Assembly: GCF_040545875.1 (NCBI RefSeq)
Contig: NZ_JBEPMR010000007.1
From: Faecalicatena_A orotica
GTDB taxonomy: Bacteria; Bacillota; Clostridia; Lachnospirales; Lachnospiraceae
Length of the DNA stretch: 64,000 nt
Strand: one strand, 5' to 3'
Shown here one piece after another: positions 1 to 8,785 of the stretch. Made by a program: the position numbers and the translations under genes. The notes below the pieces were generated by a model, which had not been told where the DNA came from, made no database searches, and worked only from the letters and a program-made list of their open reading frames with translations. Each line of letters starts with the position of its first letter. The stretch's first letter is position 1.

Positions 1-406
1 ATACAAGTCCATCGTCTGAAACTTCATAACTTTCTGCAATATTACAACGGATGTCATTCACATCCCCTCTCCACTTTACAAGCAGGTTGTCATAAATCTG
101 ATAAGAAAGGACCGCTGCACGGTTATCCATCCACGGTGTATAAATCGGAATGTCATAGTTTGTCCAGTGGTTATAGGTTGTCCCTTCCTGCACGCCCTCC
201 GGCGCCTCTTCTCCCTCATGCCCTGTTGCGTCTACACCTGCCTCGTTGATTTCGATGTCACTTACAGATGCCGGCTTTTTAGACTCCTCACCGCTCTTTG
301 CACTGGTCTCCTTTGTGTCTTTTGAAGATCCGCATCCTGCCATTGCCACCACCATCGTAGCTGCTAATGCACACGCCAGAATCCTTTTTACCATTTTCTT
401 TTTCAT
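1..406 (-). CDS. ABC transporter substrate-binding lipoprotein, family 5 (partial)
   Basis: This is the first 135 codons of a gene that runs off the left edge. The ATG at 406 follows a strong AAAGGAGGAA site. The protein starts with a lysine-rich segment (MKKKMVKRIL), a hydrophobic stretch and a lipobox ending AMAGC, so it is a lipid-anchored surface protein. A low-complexity Ser/Lys/Glu linker follows. Then comes text typical of the SBP_bac_5 (peptide/nickel/oligosaccharide) family: 'YQIYDNLLVKWRGD' and 'IAESYEVSDDGLV', the usual 'probable outcome of an incomplete state' region near the mature N-terminus. Its substrate cannot be read from this fragment; the neighbouring glycan genes make an oligosaccharide or peptide plausible. 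Confidence 0.8.
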   Translation of the reverse strand, partial: MKKKMVKRILACALAATMVVAMAGCGSSKDTKETSAKSGEESKKPASVSDIEINEAGVDATGHEGEEAPEGVQEGTTYNHWTNYDIPIYTPWMDNRAAVLSYQIYDNLLVKWRGDVNDIRCNIAESYEVSDDGLV

Positions 407-506
407 ACTGTTCCTCCTTTTTTTGATCTTATATTTGTGCTGCATGATAGTTATATTATATTTTTATTCTGATTTTATTTCTTCCCTCCCTGCGCTGTTT
501 TTCTAT

Positions 507-526
507 TGACTTTCATGCAAAAGTCA
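507..526. promoter_or_regulatory. Inverted repeat upstream of the family 5 lipoprotein
   Basis: TGACTTT and AAAGTCA arms flank a 6-base centre, about 100 bases upstream of the lipoprotein start and 75 bases past the stop of the AraC/GH39 regulator gene. It is a candidate operator, possibly for that adjacent regulator; the link is inference. Confidence 0.35.
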
Positions 527-600
527 CAGTCACTATTACTTGCAGCATCAAAAACAATAGGTTCATTTTTGATATGTATTTTTATCGCAACATCTGTTTC

Positions 601-3006
601 CTATTTATGGCTTTTATATTGATAATCTAACTTTATAAGCCTGATTTCATATGGCTGTAAGTCGATTTCAAAATTCAAAATATTCTCTGTTGATTCAATC
701 TCTGTGATCTTAATATGGGGCACTGTAATCCGGTTCAGATAATCACTCTCACTTCTGGACAGATTCTTCTTTTTCCCCATCTGCGTCCACAAATCCTGCA
801 CACTTCCATGTTCTCTGTTAATAAAACTAGATTTCATCCGGTAGATTCCCGGCTTTACGTTATGGATCTGTACCTTCAGCCGTATGGGTTCCGTATTCTC
901 AAACAACTCATCCACATCCTCTATGCGGATTTTATTTTCCATTACAGTCCTGCCGTGATAGCACAGTCTTTTACTGTTATGGCACACAAGCGTATAACGG
1001 CCCTTTTCATTTGTAGTAATCAGCAGATTCTCATTTTTTCCCAGCATGCCTGTATGCAGTTTATTCATAAATTCAAAGGCATAATAGACTGGTTTCTGTA
1101 TTCCGTCACAGGTAAGCATTCCGTTGTCACCGTTCAGCGCCGTTTCTGTATCATGGTACTCTGTCAAAAGATCTGTCGCATGCCACCAGCCCATAGACTC
1201 GACCATGTTCTCTGCCTGTATCAGGTTCTGCATGACGTAAGCACCCATCGCACAACTGTCATTGAGCACATTACGGTTTGAGATCGAATAATTCCACTCT
1301 GTCACGTAGATTTTCTGATCTGAGAAACCATTCCGGTCTAAGACCTCTTTCAGCAGTTCTACCTGATGGTTTGTATACTGGGAATCAACGGACTTTTTTA
1401 CATAATATTTCCCGTCCTTTTCAACTGTTACATAACCGAAACTGTAGACACTGATAAAATCCGGTTCTGCCTCCGGAATTTCCTTCCACTTTGCAAACAG
1501 CTCATCATACTGGTAATTCTCATACCCCAGAATAATTCCCGGGCCGCCCAGCCTGATTTTTGGAGAAAGTTCCCTGAGCAGTTTCTTTGCCGTGGGAAAA
1601 CACTCGAAAAACGTATCACTCTTTTGCGGGTAATGTGTGATATCCCTGCGCATTTCAAACCGCCATGTTTCAAATTCTTCCAGTCCGTACCGGTTAATCA
1701 GATGCATAAACCATCTTTTCAGGACATCCTCATATTCTTCCAGCGTCTGGAATAAAATTGTATCCGCTTCCGAGTAGATCTGTTTCTCTACCCTTTCCAT
1801 CAGAATCACCGGCTTATACCCGATTTCGATATGGGGAATTAAATGTATCTCTAAACAAAAATCCAAAATGCGGTCCAATTGGGTAAAGTTAAGCTGTATA
1901 TGCTCCTCGTCATCTTTATAAACAAGCTGTCTGAGCATGTTCCACATCCGGATATATTTAAAATTCAGTTTATTCTGTAAAAAATGTATCTGGCTTCGTA
2001 CATCAGAACGCATTAGGTTCGTAATATCACCCACGTTTAAAATCTCATTACATACACTTTTCAGCGGTCTGATCTGGTCTGCATCTACAACAAGAAGACT
2101 GTGGTCCTGTAGGCTTTCCTTCTTCAGGTAATTCTTTTTCTGCCTGATGATCTTTTTCAATTCCCTTTGTTTTTCTTTTGTCATTCGGGTCATCTGACCA
2201 TCATCTACATTTGTTTCATTCGCTTTGCTGCGATACTCAGACGGTGTCATCTGGTAGCAGTCGCGAAATGCTTTGTTAAATGCTGTAGGTGTTGGATAAC
2301 CGTTGTCAATCGCAATATTAATGATTTTTTTATTGGAATACACAAGGTCATCTACGGCGTGGAAAAGACGTACATTGTTTAAATATTCAAGAAAACTAAT
2401 TCCAAAGTTCTGTTTTATATACCGGGATAAATGTGCACTTGACAGATGCATTTGTTCTGCCAGATCATTCAGGCTTAACTGTTTCTGGTAATTCGTCAGT
2501 ATATAATTCCTGATTTCAATCACCCGGGCATCTTCTTCATTGTTCAGTAACGCCGCTTTCTTCATCTCATTCCTAACCAGGAAGTTACTTGTCAGCAGAT
2601 AGAGCATCTCATTCATCAGGCTTCTGATACGGAACGCATCTGCTTCTGCCCCGTCAAAATACAGACTCAGAATCTGATCCATGATCTTCCTAAGGAGCAT
2701 ATAGCTTTCTTCATTATCCGTTACTGTGTTGCACCAGAATAAAAGCTGGTTTGTTTTCATGTACTCTGTCAGTATCTGGTAATCAATGAGAAAACGAAGT
2801 CCCAGAACCGAATTTTTCCCACTTTTGATCCAGTGCTTTTTGTTCGTGTTGATCAGGATAAAGTCATTTTCAGAAAGTTTGTAACTTTTATTATCAAGCA
2901 GGATCTCAACATCCCCTTTTAGAATATAGATGATTTCCAGATCCTGATGCAGATGCGTCCTGCTTTCCCGGTCAGTAATAAACTCCAGATGCATAATTTC
3001 TCTCAT
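601..3006 (-). CDS. AraC-family regulator fused to a GH39-like domain
   Basis: A transcription regulator of about 800 residues. Residues 1-110 look like an AraC-type cupin sensor ('LEIIYILKGDVEILLD'). An AraC double helix-turn-helix lies at about 170-270 ('LSLNDLAEQMHLSSAHLSR', then 'PTPTAFNKAFRDCYQMTPSE'). The remaining 500 residues resemble a GH39 xylosidase/iduronidase barrel, with the nucleophile region 'YVTEWNYSISNRN'. In place of the usual acid/base motif WNEP the protein reads 'FEMRRDITH', so the general acid Glu appears lost and the domain probably senses a glycoside rather than cuts it. I prefer the ATG at 3006, which has GGGG eight bases upstream, over the upstream ATG at 3036. It lies 40 bases after the nitroreductase gene and is probably cotranscribed with it. 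Confidence 0.85.
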   Translation of the reverse strand: MREIMHLEFITDRESRTHLHQDLEIIYILKGDVEILLDNKSYKLSENDFILINTNKKHWIKSGKNSVLGLRFLIDYQILTEYMKTNQLLFWCNTVTDNEESYMLLRKIMDQILSLYFDGAEADAFRIRSLMNEMLYLLTSNFLVRNEMKKAALLNNEEDARVIEIRNYILTNYQKQLSLNDLAEQMHLSSAHLSRYIKQNFGISFLEYLNNVRLFHAVDDLVYSNKKIINIAIDNGYPTPTAFNKAFRDCYQMTPSEYRSKANETNVDDGQMTRMTKEKQRELKKIIRQKKNYLKKESLQDHSLLVVDADQIRPLKSVCNEILNVGDITNLMRSDVRSQIHFLQNKLNFKYIRMWNMLRQLVYKDDEEHIQLNFTQLDRILDFCLEIHLIPHIEIGYKPVILMERVEKQIYSEADTILFQTLEEYEDVLKRWFMHLINRYGLEEFETWRFEMRRDITHYPQKSDTFFECFPTAKKLLRELSPKIRLGGPGIILGYENYQYDELFAKWKEIPEAEPDFISVYSFGYVTVEKDGKYYVKKSVDSQYTNHQVELLKEVLDRNGFSDQKIYVTEWNYSISNRNVLNDSCAMGAYVMQNLIQAENMVESMGWWHATDLLTEYHDTETALNGDNGMLTCDGIQKPVYYAFEFMNKLHTGMLGKNENLLITTNEKGRYTLVCHNSKRLCYHGRTVMENKIRIEDVDELFENTEPIRLKVQIHNVKPGIYRMKSSFINREHGSVQDLWTQMGKKKNLSRSESDYLNRITVPHIKITEIESTENILNFEIDLQPYEIRLIKLDYQYKSHK

Positions 3007-3048
3007 CAGCAATCCCCGCTTCCTAAAACAGTGCATGAATGAAGTTCA

Positions 3049-3576
3049 TTATTTAATAATTTTATAGTAATCCGGCTTTCTTTCGATTGGTTCCGGGAAC
3101 CCGTTCTTCGGATATCCGAGGATACAGGACCCGACACCTATGTACTCGCCCTCATATCCGGCCTCTTTGAGCAGTTCCTTTCCCAGATCAGTCTCAAAGG
3201 TTTCATAAATCCGGTTGATCCAGCGTGAACCAAGGCCAAGGGCATACGCTGCATTAAACATATTTCCGAGGCACAGGCTTGCGTCCTCCACCGGATTGCC
3301 AACTCCCTTTTGGGCTAATACAAGAATAATGGTAGGCGCACCGTAAAATACATCAAACCCTTCCGGAGCCCCTGCAATCTCCGCATTTAATTTGCAAAGC
3401 TTCTGAATCCATTCCGGATTCTGTACTGCAATAAAAATGGGTGACTGTTTATTCCCCCCGGACGGTGCATTCATCCCGGCCTCAAGAACAGTAAGCAGCT
3501 CTTCATCCGTAATCTGCTCCTTCTTGTACTCCTTTACACTCCGACGCATTTTGATATCAGCTATGGTCTCTTTCAT
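3049..3576 (-). CDS. Nitroreductase family protein
   Basis: An FMN-dependent nitroreductase-like oxidoreductase of 175 residues, typical for the short subfamily. It begins 'IKMRRSVKEYK', the family's Arg-Arg-Ser FMN-phosphate site, and has 'EAGMNAPSGGNKQSP' at about residues 32-46, the classic P-S-x-x-N FMN-binding stretch. Near the C-terminus it has 'GVGSCILGYP', also typical. The ATG at 3576 is chosen because AAGGAAG lies six bases upstream; the open frame extends further but has no better start. The substrate is unknown. It is followed by the AraC/GH39 regulator on the same strand. Confidence 0.85.
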   Translation of the reverse strand: MKETIADIKMRRSVKEYKKEQITDEELLTVLEAGMNAPSGGNKQSPIFIAVQNPEWIQKLCKLNAEIAGAPEGFDVFYGAPTIILVLAQKGVGNPVEDASLCLGNMFNAAYALGLGSRWINRIYETFETDLGKELLKEAGYEGEYIGVGSCILGYPKNGFPEPIERKPDYYKIIK

Positions 3577-3666
3577 GTGCTTCTTCCTTTCTATTCGATT
3601 CGATTTGTTGACTAAATTATAGTTCAGGATTTCCCTTTCTCTCAAACGCCGTTTTGCCTCTTATAT

Positions 3667-4230
3667 ATGGCAAATAACGGTATCCGGCAACAATTTCCTC
3701 ATGAAGTATACAGTAGTAAATTCCAGTTCCATGTGATAGAATTAAAGAAATTAAAAGATGCAACAGAAGCAGAAAAAGAACAGGAACCGGAGCTTTACAA
3801 ATGGGCAAAGGTTATTGCGGCAAAAAGCTGGGAGGCGATATGTATGGAGACCAAAGGGAATTCCTATATGGAGGCAGCAAAAGACGAATTGGAGAAAATA
3901 AACCAGGATGAAAACGAGCGCTACTTATACCTGCGCCGCGAGATGGCTATCAGTGATGAAATAAGCCGCCTGCAGACCGCTGTAAACCAAGGGCGCAGAG
4001 AGGGGCTTGAAGAGGGAGACGTTCTAAAATTAATTTCACAGATAAAGAAAAAGTATCTTAAAGGAAAAACATTAGCAGAAATAGCAGAAGATTTAGAAGA
4101 ATCTGCAGATGATCTTGAAGAAATTTATAATGTTGTAAAGGCAAACTCACAAGATTCCGATGATGTCCTTCTAAAACGAATCAGGCAACCGGATGAGGAA
4201 AAACAGCTCTCTGAATATCAGATCAATTAA
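3667..4230 (+). pseudogene. Truncated Rpn/PD-(D/E)XK nuclease gene (3' remnant)
   Basis: This frame matches only the C-terminal half of the Rpn family (recombination-promoting nuclease, formerly 'putative transposase'): 'FQFHVIELKKLKDATEAEKE' and a tail 'KKKYLKGKTLAEIAEDLEES' that parallels the tails of the two intact paralogs at 26958 and 28241. The N-terminal nuclease core with its Asp and E-x-Q residues is missing, and the first dozen residues look like read-through of unrelated sequence. No good ribosome site precedes it. I read it as a decayed copy; expression as a small protein cannot be excluded. Confidence 0.7.
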
Positions 4231-4293
4231 AGTTAATACACATACACTGGATATAGTTTTGATTCTCTCTGAACGGCTTTACCTGCTGAACGT

Positions 4294-4349
4294 AGAAGAG
4301 AACGGAAGACAAACAGGTTATATGCTTCCTGCTGTCCCCGTTCTCTTCT
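4294..4349. other. Long hairpin downstream of the Rpn remnant
   Basis: A perfect 12-base inverted repeat (AGAAGAGAACGG with CCGTTCTCTTCT) encloses a second small pairing (CAGG with CCTG). It lies between the 3' ends of two convergent genes, the Rpn remnant and the GH28-like gene. There is no clear T-run, so it is either a weak bidirectional terminator or an old repeat. Confidence 0.45.
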
Positions 4350-4408
4350 CCCGTAAGTTGGCATTTTTGATAAATTCTGTAATTTTTCGAAAGTCCCCCC
4401 CCCTAGTA

Positions 4409-5659
4409 CTAGACTACCTGTACATCGTTAAAAACGATAGGGGGTCTTGCGTCTTTTTCTGTAAAGCTGTATGTAAATCTCTCCAGATGCAGCCCCTCTA
4501 TGTGTGCTGCATAAAATGCAGATGCACTAATCTGGCCGATTGAAAAGTATTCAGGTCTTTTGCCTTCGAGTTCCGGTATGCTGTCTGGTATGTCTTTCCA
4601 GCCTCCGGGCGCGTGATACGTAATATCATCAAAACGGATGTTTTTTATTTTCCTTTTTCCTGTCCCCAGAACGATAAATCCAGCTGCCGGGTCTGATTTC
4701 ATTGTATGGTCACTCTCAATCACTATATTTTTGAAATATACTCCGTCAATCCCACGTTCACCATCGTGGGGACTATCATCCAGTACCCCCATCCTGCAAT
4801 AATTCGATGTTACAAATACAGGTCTGGGGACATTTTTCATCAGCAGACTGCTTATCATAATATTGTGGATTCTGCCGCCCTCAGCCGCCTGAATCTTAAG
4901 TCCGCTGCATAAGACATCGTGGAAGATGCAGTTTGATATTGTCACATTTTCTATGTCTCCGCTGTTTAAAAGACCAATGCGGACTGCTGCCCACCTGCTT
5001 CTCATAATACAATTATTGATCACAAAATTTTGGCTTACCCTTTCCGCCACTGAATTCTGAATACACAGGGAATCATCGCTGGTATCCAGCATACAGTCTG
5101 ACACCCGGACATCGCGGCAGCTGTCGAAGTCCAGCCCGTCACCATTAAAGTGTCTGCTTATGATACTGATTCCGGATATCCGGATGTTTTCACATTCAAG
5201 AAACGCCGTACTCCATCCGGCAGGCATACGAATATTAAGATCATTCATCCTGATATTCTTACATCTCAAAAAGCGAAACAACATCGGATGCACTATATCA
5301 GGATTTCCTTCCTCATAAAAGGCAGCCCCATTGCCGTCAATTATCCCGCCCGATATCCTAATATTTTCCGCATCCTCCGCATAAATGAGGCATCTGTCCA
5401 GAAAATGCTCTCCTGCATACCTATTATAATGTGTCTTCGTACTATAGCTTTTAATTTCCGGGCTGCCCAGCAGTACCGCACGTTCACTCAGCCGTATATG
5501 CAGGCCGCTCCTTAAGAATAGTGTCCCTGTCAGGTATATACCCTCCGGGAAATAAACTTCTCCATCCGCTGCTGCCGCCTGGTCTGCCGCGTGCTGTATC
5601 GCCTGTGTATCGTCCTGTATCCCGTCCCCTGCCGCTCCAAATAATTTCACATTTTCCAT
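4409..5659 (-). CDS. GH28-like right-handed beta-helix glycosidase
   Basis: A 416-residue parallel beta-helix protein of the polygalacturonase (GH28) superfamily. The N-terminus has the usual 'FGAAGDGIQDDTQAIQ' start, followed by 'VYFPEGIYLTGTL'. The catalytic region reads 'NGDGLDFDSC' (normally NTDG) and 'DTSDDSLCIQ' (the Asp pair kept). The expected Gly-His-Gly motif is replaced by 'RWAAVRIG', and the R-I-K motif by 'LKIQ'. The same replacement occurs in the neighbouring paralog. No signal peptide is visible, so it probably acts in the cytoplasm on imported oligosaccharides. It is the last gene of the GH29/ABC transporter operon, 22 bases after the paralog, with a GAGGAG site before the ATG. 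Confidence 0.85.
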   Translation of the reverse strand: MENVKLFGAAGDGIQDDTQAIQHAADQAAAADGEVYFPEGIYLTGTLFLRSGLHIRLSERAVLLGSPEIKSYSTKTHYNRYAGEHFLDRCLIYAEDAENIRISGGIIDGNGAAFYEEGNPDIVHPMLFRFLRCKNIRMNDLNIRMPAGWSTAFLECENIRISGISIISRHFNGDGLDFDSCRDVRVSDCMLDTSDDSLCIQNSVAERVSQNFVINNCIMRSRWAAVRIGLLNSGDIENVTISNCIFHDVLCSGLKIQAAEGGRIHNIMISSLLMKNVPRPVFVTSNYCRMGVLDDSPHDGERGIDGVYFKNIVIESDHTMKSDPAAGFIVLGTGKRKIKNIRFDDITYHAPGGWKDIPDSIPELEGKRPEYFSIGQISASAFYAAHIEGLHLERFTYSFTEKDARPPIVFNDVQVV

Positions 5660-5681
5660 AGTCTCTCCTCACTGGTCGTAT

Positions 5682-7028
5682 TTATTGTTCTGTCTGTATT
5701 CCTGTCATTTCTATTCCAGCTATATCATGAAAAACAAACGGCACCCTGACATCCCTTTTTTCACAAGAAAAATGCAGACCGGAAAGCACCAGTTTTTCTA
5801 CATGGGCCGCATACATGGCATAACATGGCATAATCCCAAATATAAAATATTCCGGATATCTGTAGTCTGCATTTTCTGTTAAATGCAGGCTGTATGCCGT
5901 ATCTTCATACCCGCCCTCATATTGAATGTCCCAATCCCTGCATGTCAGCCGGCCTATCTTATATTCATCCAGTCCCTGAACCTGAACACAGGAATATCTT
6001 TCGCCGTCGAATACGGGCACTTCATGAGGCTTCGGTTTTCCCTCGGCGATTACTCTGGCCCTGATTCTTTCAAAGGTAATACGATCAATTCTGCCGGGAC
6101 TTATGTTTGTTTCTTTTTTCGTCTCCCACCCTGGAAAATGACACAGCCTGATTTGAACTGGTCCTGTAACTTCGTCCATCACCAGATCGTGAAAATATAG
6201 ATCATGAGCATAGCCGCCCTCCCCTACCTGTATCTTTACAGCGCATCCGTAAGTATGATGAATGTGGCAGCCACAGACTTCAATCCTGGTAAACTCTCCA
6301 TCTGAAAAAGGTCCGATCCGTATTCCCGCCCATCTGGATGAAATATCACAATTTCTGATCCTGACTCCGGCGGCGCTTCTGTTGAGGACGACCGCATCGT
6401 CTCCACAGTCCAGCCTGCAGTTCTCGACCATAATATCTCTGATCACGGAGAAATGAAACCCGTCTGTGTTCTGGTTCTTTCTATTAATGACACTGACGTC
6501 CCGAAACTCCACTTTTGTACATTCTTCTGTCAGCACTGCAAACTGGGCGGCATCTCTCAATTCTAACTGTTCTACTTTCACATCTGTACAGCCTTTCAAA
6601 TAGAGCAGGCTGGGCCTTACTTTATATTCCCTGACTGGTGCCATATCCTGATCATCCACACTGTATGCCTCCAGTCCATATGGAAAACGATCCCCCTGAC
6701 CGGATATCCGGCCCTTTCCCTTTAGCACCACATGTACCGCATCTCTTGCAAAAAAGAGACTCTGCCAGTAATTCTGCTTTGACTGGTGGCTGTATTCATG
6801 AACCGTATACTTCGCCAGGTCATCACTTCCGATTATTTCACTGCCTTCTGTGAATTCTATCATCAAATTACTGCACAAATGTATCGTCCCTGTATAATAT
6901 TTTCCCGGTGCAAAGACTACCCTGCCTCCCGTTTCCCTGCAGCTATCCACCGCTGCCTGGATTCTCCCCGTATCATCTGTACCCTCTGGTTCAGGTACGA
7001 GCAATATTTCTTTTTTTATATTTATCAT
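5682..7028 (-). CDS. GH28-like right-handed beta-helix glycosidase (second copy)
   Basis: A 448-residue paralog of the next gene in the operon. Domain order is the same: 'GTDDTGRIQAAVDSCRE' near the start, 'VVFAPGKYYTGTIHL', then the catalytic region with 'QNTDGFHFS' and 'DCGDDAVVLN', so all three family Asp positions are present. The Gly-His-Gly motif is again absent and reads 'SRWAGIRIG'; the last motif reads 'VKIQ'. No signal peptide is seen. Its ATG overlaps the stop of the upstream permease by four bases, so translation is coupled to transport. Location and co-transcription with a fucosidase suggest a role in trimming pectin or similar side chains; the exact substrate is unknown. Confidence 0.85.
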   Translation of the reverse strand: MINIKKEILLVPEPEGTDDTGRIQAAVDSCRETGGRVVFAPGKYYTGTIHLCSNLMIEFTEGSEIIGSDDLAKYTVHEYSHQSKQNYWQSLFFARDAVHVVLKGKGRISGQGDRFPYGLEAYSVDDQDMAPVREYKVRPSLLYLKGCTDVKVEQLELRDAAQFAVLTEECTKVEFRDVSVINRKNQNTDGFHFSVIRDIMVENCRLDCGDDAVVLNRSAAGVRIRNCDISSRWAGIRIGPFSDGEFTRIEVCGCHIHHTYGCAVKIQVGEGGYAHDLYFHDLVMDEVTGPVQIRLCHFPGWETKKETNISPGRIDRITFERIRARVIAEGKPKPHEVPVFDGERYSCVQVQGLDEYKIGRLTCRDWDIQYEGGYEDTAYSLHLTENADYRYPEYFIFGIMPCYAMYAAHVEKLVLSGLHFSCEKRDVRVPFVFHDIAGIEMTGIQTEQ

Positions 7029-7828
7029 TCTTTTAACCCTCCCAGACTCATTCCTTCCACAATCTTATCCTGCATAAACATATAAAAGGCAATAACCGGT
7101 ATGGCAATAATTACAATGGAAGCATACAAATGGGGCAGGTCCAGACGGTTCTGTGTCAATCCGAAGAATGTCGGCGCAAGGGTAAGTGTATACTTTTCCG
7201 GACTCGTAGAGAAAACCAGTGGTATCTGGAAATCATTCCACACCTGTATAAAAAGTACTACAAGGACATTTACGACTGCAGGCTTTGACATCGGCAGAAT
7301 AATAAAGAGGAATGTTTTCAGATCCGTACTCCCGTCTATTGCGGCTGCTTCTATGTATGTCTTCGATATCCCGTCAAAATTGCCCTTGAAGATTAAAATT
7401 GCCAATGGAATATTCGCCGTTGCAAGCAGAAATATCATGGAAATATAGGATCCGCGCAGGCCAAGGCTTTTCATCAGCAGTGAATTGGGAATTAGTGTGG
7501 ACAGCATCGGGATTGCATAGCAGGATAATAGAAGGACGAAGAAAAAATGTTTCCCGCGAAAAACCTGCTTTGAAAATGCGTAAGCAGCCAGTGTTGCAGA
7601 TACCATAACAATCAGGATCGTTCCGCCTGTCACAATCACACTATTCAATATCATTTTCGGCAGAATCATTACTTCATTGATTTTTGTGGCAAATACATCC
7701 TGATAATTCTGAATCCCGCCATTTTTCAAAGAGATCTGTACCGTTGACAATACTGGAATAATCCAGATCGCAGCGACAGCAAACAATATCACTTCAATCA
7801 GTAAATTTTTCTTCTTTGCATTACTCAT
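7025..7828 (-). CDS. Carbohydrate ABC transporter permease (CUT1, MalG-like)
   Basis: A 267-residue inner-membrane permease with about six hydrophobic segments. It carries the EAA loop of the binding-protein-dependent permease family, 'EAAAIDGSTDLKTFLFIILP', at about residues 160-180, which contacts the ATPase. The C-terminus 'KIVEGMSLGGLKE' is typical of the MalG/UgpE group. It overlaps both neighbours by four bases: its start lies in the end of the other permease gene and its stop in the start of the GH28-like gene. No ATPase gene is present in the operon, so it probably uses a shared MsmK-type ATPase encoded elsewhere. Confidence 0.92.
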   Translation of the reverse strand: MSNAKKKNLLIEVILFAVAAIWIIPVLSTVQISLKNGGIQNYQDVFATKINEVMILPKMILNSVIVTGGTILIVMVSATLAAYAFSKQVFRGKHFFFVLLLSCYAIPMLSTLIPNSLLMKSLGLRGSYISMIFLLATANIPLAILIFKGNFDGISKTYIEAAAIDGSTDLKTFLFIILPMSKPAVVNVLVVLFIQVWNDFQIPLVFSTSPEKYTLTLAPTFFGLTQNRLDLPHLYASIVIIAIPVIAFYMFMQDKIVEGMSLGGLKE

Positions 7829-8709
7829 AATTCTCCCTCTTCCTTACCGTTCCCCGTAATTTTCAAAATTCCCGCCGACATAAGAGTTGCCAGAATAATA
7901 ATGATAATTGCAACCGCACTTGCCAGCCCGCTGTTCGACTCTCTCATAAACTTCCTGTAAAGATACAAAAGCGGGAATTCTGTGGAATTGGCCGGTCCCC
8001 CGCTCGTCATGATATAGGCCAGATCAAAGAATTTCAGACACCCAATAGTCCCCATCAGCAGGATAATCACATGGATATTTTTAAGCAGCGGGATTGTAAT
8101 CTTGAAAAAACTCTGCCAGAATCCTGCCCCGTCTATTTTAGCTGCATCATAGATATCCTTTGAAATCCCCGCCAGACCTGCCCTGTAGTATATGATTCCC
8201 ATACCCGCCCATTGGTAAATATTGGCTATCAGAATCGCATAGATAGCGTACTTTGGGTCTCCAATCCACATCCTCTTCAGATTTGACAGCCCGGCCGATT
8301 GTAAAAATGTGTTCAGGGCTCCGAAATTCGGCTCGAAGATATGCGAAAATGTATACCCGATCACAACAGATGACAACACAACCGGAAAAAAGTACACTGT
8401 CTCCAGAAACCGGTGCCCTGCCAGTTTCATATTAAGCAGAACCGTGAGCAGCAGCCCGATACTCATCTGGAAAAACAGCGTCAGCACCATAAAGAAAATG
8501 CAGTTTTTCAAATCATTCCTGAAAACTGTATCCTTCCATAAAGCTGCATAATTCTGGAGTCCAACAAACTCTGCCGCACTGAAATTCAGCCCCTTCCATT
8601 TTGTAAAGCTGGATATCAGGTTGAAGAGAATCGGATAAATCAGAAAAACACTAACGAATGCAACTGCAGGCAATATATATAAATATGAATTCCATTTATT
8701 TTTTCTCAT
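7825..8709 (-). CDS. Carbohydrate ABC transporter permease (CUT1, MalF-like)
   Basis: The partner permease, about 294 residues, with six predicted membrane segments beginning 'YLYILPAVAFVSVFLIYPI'. The EAA loop is 'YDAAKIDGAGFWQSFFKITI' at about residues 190-210. The open frame extends to a GTG at 8718, but the ATG at 8709 lies eight bases from AAGG and is preferred. It sits between the solute-binding protein gene and the second permease, in the standard CUT1 order. It should form a heterodimer with the product of the next gene. Confidence 0.92.
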   Translation of the reverse strand: MRKNKWNSYLYILPAVAFVSVFLIYPILFNLISSFTKWKGLNFSAAEFVGLQNYAALWKDTVFRNDLKNCIFFMVLTLFFQMSIGLLLTVLLNMKLAGHRFLETVYFFPVVLSSVVIGYTFSHIFEPNFGALNTFLQSAGLSNLKRMWIGDPKYAIYAILIANIYQWAGMGIIYYRAGLAGISKDIYDAAKIDGAGFWQSFFKITIPLLKNIHVIILLMGTIGCLKFFDLAYIMTSGGPANSTEFPLLYLYRKFMRESNSGLASAVAIIIIILATLMSAGILKITGNGKEEGEL

Positions 8710-8785
8710 CCATGCCACCTTCCCGTTTTTACCCGGATATCAGGAAGCTAAGGACACTGCTTCCTGACATCCTTTAAGACCGCTG

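Noticed and set aside
715..1281. A long plus-strand frame opposite the AraC/GH39 gene
   Set aside because: It is a shadow of the real gene: no ribosome site and no recognisable domain.
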